DNA of 25,214 nt from Actinomycetota bacterium (GTDB lineage: Bacteria; Actinomycetota; Actinomycetes; Nanopelagicales; Nanopelagicaceae), in the NCBI GenBank assembly GCA_009698045.1, contig WLRE01000009.1, positions 1-25,214 of the forward strand, written 5' to 3'. The notes below the pieces were generated by a model. It was not told where the DNA came from. It worked only from the letters and a program-made list of their open reading frames with translations, and made no database searches. Made by a program: the position numbers and the translations under genes. Positions 6,481-15,066 of this stretch are shown here, piece after piece (the stretch's first letter is position 1; each line of letters opens with the position of its first letter).

Positions 6481-8589
6481 ATGAGCGAGATTAAGTTGCC
6501 TGATGGCGCACCCGAAGAAGTCATTACTCAATCGCTCGTACGCGAAATCGACCTCACTCCATTTGGCCATACCGGAACTCTCTCCCTCATCACCATGGAT
6601 AACGGAATGGATCACAACCGACCAAATACATTTGGTCCGCAATCACTAGTCGCGCTCAATGCAGCGATTACAGCGGCGCAAGAGAGCGACTCAGTTGCTA
6701 TCGCTATAACTGGAAAGCCATTCATCTTTGCGGCTGGCGCAGATCTCTCTGGCCTCGGTTTTCTCCAAGATCATGGGCAAGCACTCGCTATCGGAAAATT
6801 AGGTCATGATGTATTTCGCCGTTTTAACGAGAGTGCCAAACCAACTTTTGCCTTCGTTAATGGGCTAGCGCTCGGTGGCGGACTAGAAGTTGCCCTTCAT
6901 TGCAAGTACCGCACAACTGCAACTACTTCATTTACTGGACTTCCAGAATGCTTCCTCGGTCTGGTGCCAGGATGGGGAGGCGCAACTATTCTGCCCAAGC
7001 TCATCGGGCCTGAAAACGCTGTCCAAGTCATTATTCTCAATGCTCTCAATAACAACACAATGATGAAATCCAAAGATGCTTTGGCTCTCGGAGTAGTCGA
7101 CGCAGTATTTGCTCCGGCAGATTTCTTGGAAAACTCCATCAAGTTTGCTGCAGAAATCCTTAACGGTTCTAAGTCCATCGTCCGTAACGATTTCTCTAAA
7201 GATGATGCCGCTTGGGAAAAAGCTCTTGCGACTGGCAGAGCAGCTATCGCCAAGAAATATGGCGGAGCAGATATCACCGCACCTAATAGGGCGCTGGAGC
7301 TAATCGCTGCCTCACGCACTAATTCTTTAAGCCAGGGTTTTGATGCAGAAGATGCAGCTCTCGCTGATTTGACGATGAGTAACCCGCTTCGTGCCTCACT
7401 CTATGCTTTTAATCTCATCCAAAAGAAGCGAAAGAAAGTGGAAGGTGCGCCTAAAGCAGCGCTCGCTCGCAAAGTAACCAAAGTAGGAGTAGTGGGCGCT
7501 GGATTGATGGCTTCACAACTCGCACTTATTATTCTGCGAAATCTCAAAGTCCCAGTTGTTATCACCGATCTTGATCAAGAACGAGTAGATAAGGGCCTAG
7601 CCTATATTCGCGGTGAGCTAACCAAACTCGTCGAGAAGAAGCGCATGACACCAGAATCAGCTGCTTGGCTCTCCTCTATCGTTACCGGCTCAACCGATAA
7701 GAAAGTATTTGCGGGCGCTGGTTTCGTGATTGAAGCAATTTTTGAAGAGCTCGAACTCAAGAAGCAGCTCTTTGCCGAACTCGAGAAGATTGTCACCCCC
7801 GAATGCATCTTGGCTACGAACACCTCCTCTCTTTCCGTAACAAAGATGTCGGAGGGTTTGACTAATCCTGAGCGGGTTATCGGATTCCACTTCTTCAATC
7901 CAGTGGCAGTAATGCCACTTTTGGAGATTGCGCGAACCGCCGCCACCGATGATGCAACTACTGCAACTGCGGTTGCTATCGGTAAAGAACTCAAGAAGAC
8001 GATGGTGATTGTCAAAGACTCCCCCGCATTTGTGGTTAACCGCTTGTTAACTCGCTTTATGGGTGAGATCACCGATGCCATTGATGAGGGAACACCGCCA
8101 GAGATTGCTGATGCAGCCATGAAGCCACTGGGTCTGCCTATGACTTCACTTGAATTACTCGGTTTAGTTGGCCCTGGAGTTGCCCTTCATGTGGCCGAGA
8201 CACTTCACAACAATCTTGGACCTCGCTATCGGATTTCACCTACGATGCAACGCTTTGTTAAAGAGGGCGTACGTACGTTCTACATTAAGAGCGAAGATGG
8301 AAAAATTAGCGCTAATCCGGCAGCGCTTGCGCTGCTCGAGAATGGCACTACTCCATCGACAGTGGAGCAAGTTCGCGCGCGTGCGCTAACTGCGCTCTCT
8401 CAAGAGGCAAGAATGATGCTCGATGAGGGCGTTATTGCTACAGCCGCTGAAATTGATCTCTGTATGTTGCTGGGTTGCGGATGGCCACTTCATTTGGGTG
8501 GAATCTTGCCGTATCTAGATCGTGAAGGATTTAGCGAGGCTGCTGGCGGTTCTCGTTTTCATCCGCCAGGTGTTGCTTCTCTGCTGTAA
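6481..8589 (+). CDS. fadB: FadB-like bifunctional enoyl-CoA hydratase / 3-hydroxyacyl-CoA dehydrogenase
   Basis: Of 702 residues, about 30-230 are a crotonase domain with the oxyanion-hole stretch FAAGADLSG (83-91) and the two catalytic glutamates E136 (LGGGLEVALH) and E156 (LPECFLGLVPG). From 334 follows the NAD-binding domain with VGVVGAGLMA (336-344), then the dehydrogenase motif FHFFNP with H470 and E482. It hydrates trans-2-enoyl-CoA and oxidises the product to 3-ketoacyl-CoA for the adjacent thiolase. GGAAAGAAGG just before the thiolase stop serves as ribosome site for ATG 6481. An upstream in-frame ATG at 6409 lies inside the thiolase gene and is less likely. The C-terminal RFHPPGVASL looks family-typical. 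Its last 59 bases overlap the tail of dxs on the other strand. Confidence 0.93.
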   Translation: MSEIKLPDGAPEEVITQSLVREIDLTPFGHTGTLSLITMDNGMDHNRPNTFGPQSLVALNAAITAAQESDSVAIAITGKPFIFAAGADLSGLGFLQDHGQALAIGKLGHDVFRRFNESAKPTFAFVNGLALGGGLEVALHCKYRTTATTSFTGLPECFLGLVPGWGGATILPKLIGPENAVQVIILNALNNNTMMKSKDALALGVVDAVFAPADFLENSIKFAAEILNGSKSIVRNDFSKDDAAWEKALATGRAAIAKKYGGADITAPNRALELIAASRTNSLSQGFDAEDAALADLTMSNPLRASLYAFNLIQKKRKKVEGAPKAALARKVTKVGVVGAGLMASQLALIILRNLKVPVVITDLDQERVDKGLAYIRGELTKLVEKKRMTPESAAWLSSIVTGSTDKKVFAGAGFVIEAIFEELELKKQLFAELEKIVTPECILATNTSSLSVTKMSEGLTNPERVIGFHFFNPVAVMPLLEIARTAATDDATTATAVAIGKELKKTMVIVKDSPAFVVNRLLTRFMGEITDAIDEGTPPEIADAAMKPLGLPMTSLELLGLVGPGVALHVAETLHNNLGPRYRISPTMQRFVKEGVRTFYIKSEDGKISANPAALALLENGTTPSTVEQVRARALTALSQEARMMLDEGVIATAAEIDLCMLLGCGWPLHLGGILPYLDREGFSEAAGGSRFHPPGVASLL

Positions 8590-10465
8590 AGCCACCATCT
8601 TTAAGAGCGCTACTCCACGACACTAAATCGCGTGCGATATTTTGTGCGCTCATTCCTAAATCATTGAGAATTTCGGCGCGCTTGGAGTGCTCGATAAAGG
8701 AGAGCGGAACTCCAATTGAATGAATCGGAATTTCAAGACCAGCATCTCTAAACATCTCCGAGATTGTGCTGGCGATGCCACCATGGCGAATTCCATCTTC
8801 AACGACGACAACGCATTTATACCGTTGTGCCATAGTAATAAGTGAGTTCGGCAGCGGCTTAATCCATCGAGGATCGATAACGGTAACGCCGACATCTTCG
8901 CGATATGCCTGAGCTGCTGCTTCAACTGCGATTGTGGCCATCGCGCCAATGCTGACGAGAAGTACGTCAGCACTTTCGCCTCGGTAGAGAACATCAATTC
9001 CATCACGACGTTCGAAGGCGGGAATGTCTTTCTGGACCGCTCCTTTAGGGAAACGGACAAGGGAGGGAGCATCAGAAATAAGTAGCGCTTCGTTAAAAGT
9101 TTCGCGAAGTTGGGCGCCATCACGAGGCGCTGCAATATGCAAGGTAGGAACAATTCCACCTAAAGCCATATCCCAAATACCGTGATGGGAAGGTCCGTCA
9201 TCACCCGTAACGCCAGCACGATCGAGAACGAAGGTCACGCCCGCTTTATGCAGTGCGACATCAAGAAGTAGTTGATCAAATGCTCGATTGAGAAATGTGG
9301 AGTAAAGCGCAACAACCGGATGCAAGCCCGCAAAGGCCATACCGGCAGCGCTAGTGACGGCATGTTGTTCGGCGATACCAACGTCAAAGGTACGCTCAGG
9401 AAATTCTTCTTGGAATTTATCTAGTCCTGTTGGACCCAGCATTGCAGCAGTTATTGCCACAATATCGCTGCGCGAACGACCCGCCTTAACGAGTTCATCC
9501 GAAAATACATTAGTCCAGCTCTCAACGGATTGAGAGATGGGAACACCAGTGTTGGGATCGACGATTCCAACCGCATGAAACTTCTCAGCTTCATCATTAA
9601 CGGCAGGCGCGTGTCCGCGACCTTTCTCGGTAATGACATGAACGAGAACGGGTTGGCCAAAATTCTTAGCTTGGGTAAGTGCTTCTTCAACATCTTCAAT
9701 GTTGTGGCCATCAATTGGACCGAGATATTTAAGGCCCAAGTCTTCAAACATTCCTTGTGGCGCGACAATATCTTTAATTCCCTTTTTTACTCCGTGGAGA
9801 GTTTCATAAATTGGGGCTCCAACAACTGGCGTCTTTTCAAGAACACCTTTACCCCAGTCCAAAAACTTCTCATAACCACTGGTAGTGCGAAGAGTCGAGA
9901 GATATGTTGCAAGCCCGCCGATGGTTGGAGAATACGAGCGTTCGTTGTCGTTCACGACAATTACCAGTCGCAGATTCTCTGCCGAAGCAATGTTATTAAG
10001 TGCTTCCCAGGACATCCCACCGGTAAGAGCGCCATCTCCAACAACTGCGACGACCGTGCGTTCGCTAACTCCTTGAATCTTAAATGCTTGTGCGATTCCA
10101 TCGGCCCAAGAGAGCGCGGTGGAGGCATGTGAGTTTTCTATGACATCGTGTTCGGATTCCGAACGGTTGGGATAACCAGCAAGGCCACCACGTTGACGCA
10201 GCTTCGTAAATCCACCCGCACGCCCGGTAAGAATTTTATGTACATAGGACTGGTGCCCGGTATCAAAGACCACGACGTCTTGAGGAGATTTGAAGATTCT
10301 ATGAATCGCAATTGTTAATTCAACGACGCCGAGGTTGGGCCCCAAGTGACCACCCGTTTTAGAGACATTATCAATCAGGAAAGCGCGAATCTCAGAAGAG
10401 AGCTGATCTAACTCTGAATAATTCAGAGGTTGGAGATCGCTTGGCCCCCCGATAGATTCCAACAT
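8531..10465 (-). CDS. dxs: 1-deoxy-D-xylulose-5-phosphate synthase
   Basis: The 644-residue protein makes the first precursor of the MEP isoprenoid pathway from pyruvate and glyceraldehyde 3-phosphate, using thiamine diphosphate. Visible are HLGPNLG with H40, FDTGHQSYVHK with H71, the cofactor motif GDGALTGGMSWEALNN (GDG 143-145, N157), E366 in VGIAEQHAV that activates the cofactor, and DRAGVTGDDGPSHHG. The usual C-terminal end near NIARDLVSW is followed by a polar tail of about 24 residues (KDGGF onward, Glu/Asn/Gln-rich). That tail is the part that overlaps fadB. TAGACT lies six bases before ATG 10465 and a weaker AGGAA further back, so dxs may be transcribed on its own or read through from acnA 27 bp upstream. 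Confidence 0.95.
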   Translation of the reverse strand: MLESIGGPSDLQPLNYSELDQLSSEIRAFLIDNVSKTGGHLGPNLGVVELTIAIHRIFKSPQDVVVFDTGHQSYVHKILTGRAGGFTKLRQRGGLAGYPNRSESEHDVIENSHASTALSWADGIAQAFKIQGVSERTVVAVVGDGALTGGMSWEALNNIASAENLRLVIVVNDNERSYSPTIGGLATYLSTLRTTSGYEKFLDWGKGVLEKTPVVGAPIYETLHGVKKGIKDIVAPQGMFEDLGLKYLGPIDGHNIEDVEEALTQAKNFGQPVLVHVITEKGRGHAPAVNDEAEKFHAVGIVDPNTGVPISQSVESWTNVFSDELVKAGRSRSDIVAITAAMLGPTGLDKFQEEFPERTFDVGIAEQHAVTSAAGMAFAGLHPVVALYSTFLNRAFDQLLLDVALHKAGVTFVLDRAGVTGDDGPSHHGIWDMALGGIVPTLHIAAPRDGAQLRETFNEALLISDAPSLVRFPKGAVQKDIPAFERRDGIDVLYRGESADVLLVSIGAMATIAVEAAAQAYREDVGVTVIDPRWIKPLPNSLITMAQRYKCVVVVEDGIRHGGIASTISEMFRDAGLEIPIHSIGVPLSFIEHSKRAEILNDLGMSAQNIARDLVSWSSALKDGGFTAEKQHLADENENRQQPR

Positions 10466-10471
10466 ATCTAA

Positions 10472-10477
10472 AGTCTA
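10472..10477 (-). promoter_or_regulatory. -10 element of a leaderless promoter for dxs
   Basis: TAGACT on the minus strand lies six bases before the dxs ATG, inside the 27-bp gap after acnA. It could give dxs its own transcript in addition to read-through from acnA. Confidence 0.36.
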
Positions 10478-10492
10478 ATTCCTAGTTACCGA

Positions 10493-13147
10493 TTAAAGAA
10501 GTGAACGCAAGACATATTGCATGATTCCACCGTGGCGGTAGTAATCCGCTTCGCCAGGTGTATCAATACGGACGATTGCATCAAAACTCTTATCCCCTGC
10601 AGTGACCTTTAGAGTTTTAGGAGCTCCGCCGGTATTAAGAGCTTGGATTCCGGAGATCGAAATAACTTCTTCGCCTGTAAGGCCCAAGGTCTGCGCGTTA
10701 ACACCAGGAGCGAATTGCAACGGAATCACTCCCATGCCGATTAAGTTCGATCGATGAATTCGCTCGAATGATTCGGCTATAACAGCTTTCACGCCGAGAA
10801 GTGCTGTTCCTTTAGCTGCCCAGTCACGTGAGGATCCAGATCCATATTCCTTGCCCGCCAAGATAACGAGTGGAATTCCTGCGGCTTGATACTCCATTGA
10901 TGCTTCGTAAATAGTTGTTTGAACGCCATCGCGGAGAAAATTGCGGGTAAATCCACCTTCTATGCCATCGAGCAATAGATTCTTAAGACGGATATTTGCA
11001 AATGTTCCACGAATCATTACTTCATGGTTGCCGCGGCGGGATCCATAAGAGTTGAAATCCAAGCGCGCGATTCCGTTCTCTGCCAAATATGCGCCAGCTG
11101 GTGAATCAGCTTTGATATTGCCGGCTGGTGAAATGTGATCGGTCGTTACAGAATCGCCCAAGATCGCCATTACACGTGCGCCAGTAATGTCTTTAACGGG
11201 TTCAGGGTTGCGAGGCATGCCATCGAAATACGGAGGCTTGCGAACATAGGTGGACTTGAGATCCCATTCAAAAACTTTTCCGGTTGGTGTATCGAGTGAC
11301 TTCCAACGATGATCTCCATCAAAGACGGATGCATAATCTTTGCTGAACATCTCGGAGGAAATTGATGAATCAATTACACTCTGAATCTCTTCCGCACTTG
11401 GCCAGATATCAGCGAGCATGACTGGCTTACCCTCTTTATCCGTTCCGATCGCATCTGTAGCAAAATCGTGGTTCATGGTGCCGGCAAGTGCGTAAGCGAC
11501 CACCAATGGCGGCGATGCTAAGAAGTTCATCTTCACATCTGGGCTAATGCGTCCTTCGAAGTTACGGTTACCGGAGAGAACTGCAGAGACGGCGAGATCA
11601 TTCTCATTGATTGCCTTACTGATTTCTACAGGAAGCGGGCCAGAGTTACCGATACAAGTAACACAGCCATAACCGACCAAGTTAAAGCCGAGCTGCTCCA
11701 TGTAAGTCGTGAGTCCAGCACGGTCGTAATAATCGGTGACAACCTTTGAACCGGGGGCCAACGACGTCTTTACCCAAGGCTTTGATGTCAAACCCTTCTC
11801 CACTGCCTTCTTGGCCAGCAACGCTGCACCAATCATGACGGATGGATTTGAGGTGTTGGTGCATGAAGTGATGGAGGCGATAACTACATCGCCATTCGTT
11901 ACCGATGTTGCAACTCCATTAACACTTGCTGGAATTTTTTCGCGAGAAGTTTTGTCGGAGAAGTAAGAAGGGAGCACCTTTTCAAATGACTTCTTTGAAT
12001 CCGATAGCGCGATGCGATCTTGTGGTCGCTTTGGTCCAGCAATAGATGGAACGACGGTTGAGAGATCAAGTTCGATGGATTGCGAGAAGCGCGGTGTGGT
12101 TTCAGGGTTGTGCCAGAGACCGACACGCTTTGCATATTTTTCGACAAGTTCTAGTTGTGCTGGCGTGCGACCAGTCAGTGCGAGATAGCGAATAGTTTCG
12201 TCATCGATCGGAAAGATGGCGCAGGTGGATCCATATTCTGGTGACATATTGCCGATGGTTGTGCGATTAGCCATTGGAAGTGCGGTAACTCCAGGACCAT
12301 AGAACTCAACAAATTTTCCAACAACTCCGAGTTTGCGAAGCGCCTCGGTGATAGTGAGAACTAAATCTGTAGCCGTCGTGCCCACTGGCAACTTGCCATG
12401 AAGTTTGAATCCCACAACTTGAGGAATCAACATCGAGACGGGTTGGCCGAGAAGTGCTGCCTCAGCTTCGATGCCGCCAACGCCCCAACCTAGGACGCCC
12501 AGACCGTTGACCATAGTGGTGTGTGAATCGGTACCCACGACAGTATCTGGGTATGCACGCAGAACGCCGTTTACCGTGCGAGGCATAACAACTCGAGCGA
12601 GATATTCAATATTTACTTGGTGCACGATGCCTGTGCCTGGCGGAACAACTTTAAATTCATCGAATGCAGATTGTCCCCAAGAGAGGAAGCGATAACGCTC
12701 GCTATTGCGTTCATATTCAATGTCAACATTCTTTTCAAAAGAATCTTTCGCGCCATAATTGTCGGCCATGACCGAGTGATCGATAACAAGTTCGGCTGGA
12801 GCCAGTGGATTTACCTTGGTGGGGTCGCCGCCAAGTTCTGCAATCGCTTCTCGCATAGTTGCAAGATCTACAATGCATGGAACGCCAGTGAAATCTTGCA
12901 TGATTACACGAGCTGGGGTGAATTGAATTTCAGTATCTGGTTCAGCTTTTGGATCCCATTGTGCAAGAGCTTTGATTTGATCTGCTGTGATATTTGCGCC
13001 ATCTTCGGTACGAAGTAAGTTCTCCAAGAGAACTTTGAGGCTAAAGGGCAGGGTCTCTGACCCTTCAAGAAGTGAGAGATCGAAAATCTCGTAACTCTGG
13101 CCTGCGGCCTCTAGCGTGGTCTTTGCGTTAAAGGAGTTTTTGCTCAT
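10493..13147 (-). CDS. acnA: Aconitate hydratase A
   Basis: The 884-residue aconitase interconverts citrate and isocitrate in the TCA cycle. The three iron-sulfur ligands are visible: C429 in ITSCTNTSNP, and C495 and C498 in GYGCVTCIGNSGPL. Other family marks are GTDSHTTMVNGLGVLGWGVGG (from 205), EFYGPGV (281-287) and, in the swivel domain, YGSGSSRDWAAKGT. Length fits AcnA/IRP-type enzymes rather than AcnB. IRP-type aconitases can also bind RNA when iron is scarce, but nothing here tests that. The ATG lies eight bases after the methyltransferase stop. TAAGAT, which contains that stop codon, lies six bases before it, so acnA may have its own leaderless start inside the operon. dxs follows 27 bp downstream. 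Confidence 0.96.
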   Translation of the reverse strand: MSKNSFNAKTTLEAAGQSYEIFDLSLLEGSETLPFSLKVLLENLLRTEDGANITADQIKALAQWDPKAEPDTEIQFTPARVIMQDFTGVPCIVDLATMREAIAELGGDPTKVNPLAPAELVIDHSVMADNYGAKDSFEKNVDIEYERNSERYRFLSWGQSAFDEFKVVPPGTGIVHQVNIEYLARVVMPRTVNGVLRAYPDTVVGTDSHTTMVNGLGVLGWGVGGIEAEAALLGQPVSMLIPQVVGFKLHGKLPVGTTATDLVLTITEALRKLGVVGKFVEFYGPGVTALPMANRTTIGNMSPEYGSTCAIFPIDDETIRYLALTGRTPAQLELVEKYAKRVGLWHNPETTPRFSQSIELDLSTVVPSIAGPKRPQDRIALSDSKKSFEKVLPSYFSDKTSREKIPASVNGVATSVTNGDVVIASITSCTNTSNPSVMIGAALLAKKAVEKGLTSKPWVKTSLAPGSKVVTDYYDRAGLTTYMEQLGFNLVGYGCVTCIGNSGPLPVEISKAINENDLAVSAVLSGNRNFEGRISPDVKMNFLASPPLVVAYALAGTMNHDFATDAIGTDKEGKPVMLADIWPSAEEIQSVIDSSISSEMFSKDYASVFDGDHRWKSLDTPTGKVFEWDLKSTYVRKPPYFDGMPRNPEPVKDITGARVMAILGDSVTTDHISPAGNIKADSPAGAYLAENGIARLDFNSYGSRRGNHEVMIRGTFANIRLKNLLLDGIEGGFTRNFLRDGVQTTIYEASMEYQAAGIPLVILAGKEYGSGSSRDWAAKGTALLGVKAVIAESFERIHRSNLIGMGVIPLQFAPGVNAQTLGLTGEEVISISGIQALNTGGAPKTLKVTAGDKSFDAIVRIDTPGEADYYRHGGIMQYVLRSLL

Positions 13148-13153
13148 GGCCCA

Positions 13154-13159
13154 ATCTTA
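13154..13159 (-). promoter_or_regulatory. -10 element of a leaderless promoter for acnA, overlapping the upstream stop codon
   Basis: TAAGAT on the minus strand begins with the TAA stop of the methyltransferase gene and ends six bases before the acnA ATG. The same bases may thus end one gene and start the next transcript. Confidence 0.36.
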
Positions 13160-14365
13160 GCCTCGGATAAAACGAGCCACACATTCCACATGCTGAGTCA
13201 TCGGGAATAGGTCGAAGCCCACTAGGTAATCGAGGTGGTATCCGGCCTTCTCTAAGAGATGTGCGTCACGCGCCAAGGATGCAGGGTCGCAGGAGACGTA
13301 CACAATTGTTCGCGGCTTAGCTGCAACCATAGATTTCACGACCATCTCCCCCGCGCCAGTCCGCGGCGGATCTAGAAGGATGACATCGATCTTGCGGATG
13401 AGTGGAAGCTTCTGTTCCACGCGACCAGAATGAACCTCAACATTTTTCTGGGATGAAAATATTTTCGATGCATCCAGAGTTGCGCGATGGCTGGATTCAA
13501 TTAAGTGCACTTTTCCAATATCTCCAACTTGCGCAGCAATCGGCGCGGTAAATAGACCAACTCCGCCGTACAAATCTGCCGCCACATCTCCAGCACGAAG
13601 TGCCATCAGATCGATGGCGAGTTTCATCAAAGTAGCAGGTGCGTTCTTATGCGCCTGCCAGAAAGAGCTCGGTGAAATTTCGTAGGTGAATTCGCCAACA
13701 GTTTCGTGCAATTGGGTGGGGCCAGAAATGCTTCGACCCCCGCGAGATACGTTGAGTTCGCCCGCACTAGAAAGTGCCATCTCGATACGGTCATCGCCCT
13801 TCCAGATACGGTCAAATAGTTCAGGTTTATCCATCTCTTCGGCAGCGATAAGACATTTATCAATCTCAGTGATCTCTTTACTGCGGGAAGAGAAGAGGCC
13901 AGCTCTACCATTTGGAGAAATTGCAAAATCCATTCGTGTGCGCCAGTGCAAACCATCATCGGGTTCAACACCAAGCACATCGAGATCTACTTCGATTTTT
14001 CCGAGGCGGGAGAACTGTTCTTTTACTACTTGTCGCTTGAGCTCTCGTTGGTGCGCAACTTGAACATGTTGAAAGTCGCAACCACCGCAACCATCAGGTA
14101 CGGCGAACTTACAAGGCGCTTGAACGCGAAATTCCGAAGGAGTAAGAATTTCAACTGCATTGGCGCGAGCCATCTTTGCCGATACCGAGGTAATTTCGAC
14201 AACGGCCCGTTCTCCAGTAATCGCATGGCGGACAAAAATGACCGCACCCTCATGTCTGGCGACGAAGTGGCCGCCGTGAGCGACTGGTCCAATATCTACG
14301 GTTACGCGTTGCCCCACCTCAAGTTTTTTCGGTGATTTTGATTCGAGAGGGGTGGTTGTATCCAT
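13157..14365 (-). CDS. TRAM-domain, iron-sulfur 23S rRNA/tRNA (uracil-5-) methyltransferase family protein
   Basis: The 402-residue protein starts with a TRAM RNA-binding domain (about 12-75). Four cysteines match the [4Fe-4S] ligands of the RlmC/RlmD group: C85, C93, C96 (CKF...GCGGC) and C171. The methyltransferase core has DLYGGVGLFTAP (265-276) for S-adenosylmethionine, E290 at the end of the second strand, DPPRTG (332-337) and the catalytic nucleophile C359 in VSCDPASLARD. Such enzymes methylate C5 of a uracil in 23S rRNA or tRNA. Which base is modified cannot be read from sequence. It diverges from ceoB over 32 bp, with TAAGGT seven bases before the ATG. acnA follows eight bases downstream. 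Confidence 0.9.
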   Translation of the reverse strand: MDTTTPLESKSPKKLEVGQRVTVDIGPVAHGGHFVARHEGAVIFVRHAITGERAVVEITSVSAKMARANAVEILTPSEFRVQAPCKFAVPDGCGGCDFQHVQVAHQRELKRQVVKEQFSRLGKIEVDLDVLGVEPDDGLHWRTRMDFAISPNGRAGLFSSRSKEITEIDKCLIAAEEMDKPELFDRIWKGDDRIEMALSSAGELNVSRGGRSISGPTQLHETVGEFTYEISPSSFWQAHKNAPATLMKLAIDLMALRAGDVAADLYGGVGLFTAPIAAQVGDIGKVHLIESSHRATLDASKIFSSQKNVEVHSGRVEQKLPLIRKIDVILLDPPRTGAGEMVVKSMVAAKPRTIVYVSCDPASLARDAHLLEKAGYHLDYLVGFDLFPMTQHVECVARFIRG

Positions 14366-14372
14366 GGGGCTA

Positions 14373-14378
14373 ACCTTA
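14373..14378 (-). promoter_or_regulatory. -10 element of a leaderless promoter for the RNA methyltransferase
   Basis: TAAGGT on the minus strand lies seven bases before ATG 14365. The opposite-strand -10 of ceoB (TAAGTT) begins six bases away, so the divergent pair shares a very small control region. Confidence 0.36.
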
Positions 14379-14384
14379 TGGGTG

Positions 14385-14390
14385 TAAGTT
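14385..14390 (+). promoter_or_regulatory. -10 element of a leaderless promoter for ceoB
   Basis: TAAGTT, preceded by TG two bases upstream (extended -10 form), lies seven bases before the GTG start at 14398. No good -35 was found at normal spacing. Confidence 0.4.
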
Positions 14391-14397
14391 CTACTCC

Positions 14398-15060
14398 GTG
14401 CACATCGTCATCATGGGTTGCGGTCGAGTTGGTTCAGGTTTAGCGATAGAACTCGAAGCCGCTGGACATAGCGTTTCAATTATTGACCAGAGTCGTGAGG
14501 CGTTTCGCCGGCTCGGGGCTGATTTCCAAGGTCGCACCGTCATTGGTGTCGGATTTGATCGTGATACTTTGCTCGAAGCAGGTATTGAGAGCGCGGATGC
14601 ATTTGCCGCCGTTTCTAATGGCGATAACTCCAATATTTTGGCCGCGCGCGTTGCTCGTGAGACATATGGAGTAGAAAACGTCGTTGCTCGCATCTATGAC
14701 CCTGCGCGCGCAGAAATTTATCAGCGCTTAGGAATTCCTACCGTTGCAACTGTGCTCTGGACAACAGATCAGATTATTCGTCGCCTCACCCCCGAAGGTG
14801 CGCGCACGGAATGGCGCGATCCATCAGGAAAGATTGTTCTCGTCGAGGTTCATTTGCATGCTAATTGGTTCGGAAATCCTTCGAAAATGGTGCAACGTCT
14901 TACTCCCGCCCGCGTCGCATTTATTACTCGATTTGGCGAGGGCATGATTCCTAATGTGAATACGGTTTTACAAGAAGGCGACCTGGTTCACATCATGGTT
15001 CACGAGAGTGATTTAGCAGTAGTCGAAGCCGCGCTTGCTAAATCCCCTGAGGAGGCATAA
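14398..15060 (+). CDS. ceoB: RCK-type potassium transport regulator CeoB/TrkA
   Basis: The 220-residue protein has an N-terminal Rossmann RCK domain (nucleotide-binding GCGRVGSG at 7-14, acidic D29 after the second strand) and a C-terminal RCK_C domain from about 135. Such subunits bind NAD(H) or ATP/ADP on the cytoplasmic face of a potassium channel or transporter and open or close it. A second RCK gene follows after six bases, as in the CeoB/CeoC pair of mycobacteria. The start is GTG at 14398, with a -10 seven bases before it. No TrkH, KtrB or APC-type membrane subunit is in this window. The stop region carries GAGGAGG, which is the ribosome site of ceoC. Confidence 0.9.
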   Translation: MHIVIMGCGRVGSGLAIELEAAGHSVSIIDQSREAFRRLGADFQGRTVIGVGFDRDTLLEAGIESADAFAAVSNGDNSNILAARVARETYGVENVVARIYDPARAEIYQRLGIPTVATVLWTTDQIIRRLTPEGARTEWRDPSGKIVLVEVHLHANWFGNPSKMVQRLTPARVAFITRFGEGMIPNVNTVLQEGDLVHIMVHESDLAVVEAALAKSPEEA

Positions 15061-15066
15061 CCAGCC

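Noticed and set aside
9530..10132. Long plus-strand frame (200 codons) inside dxs
   Set aside because: It is antisense to well-conserved dxs codons, including the cofactor motif, and has no recognisable domain.
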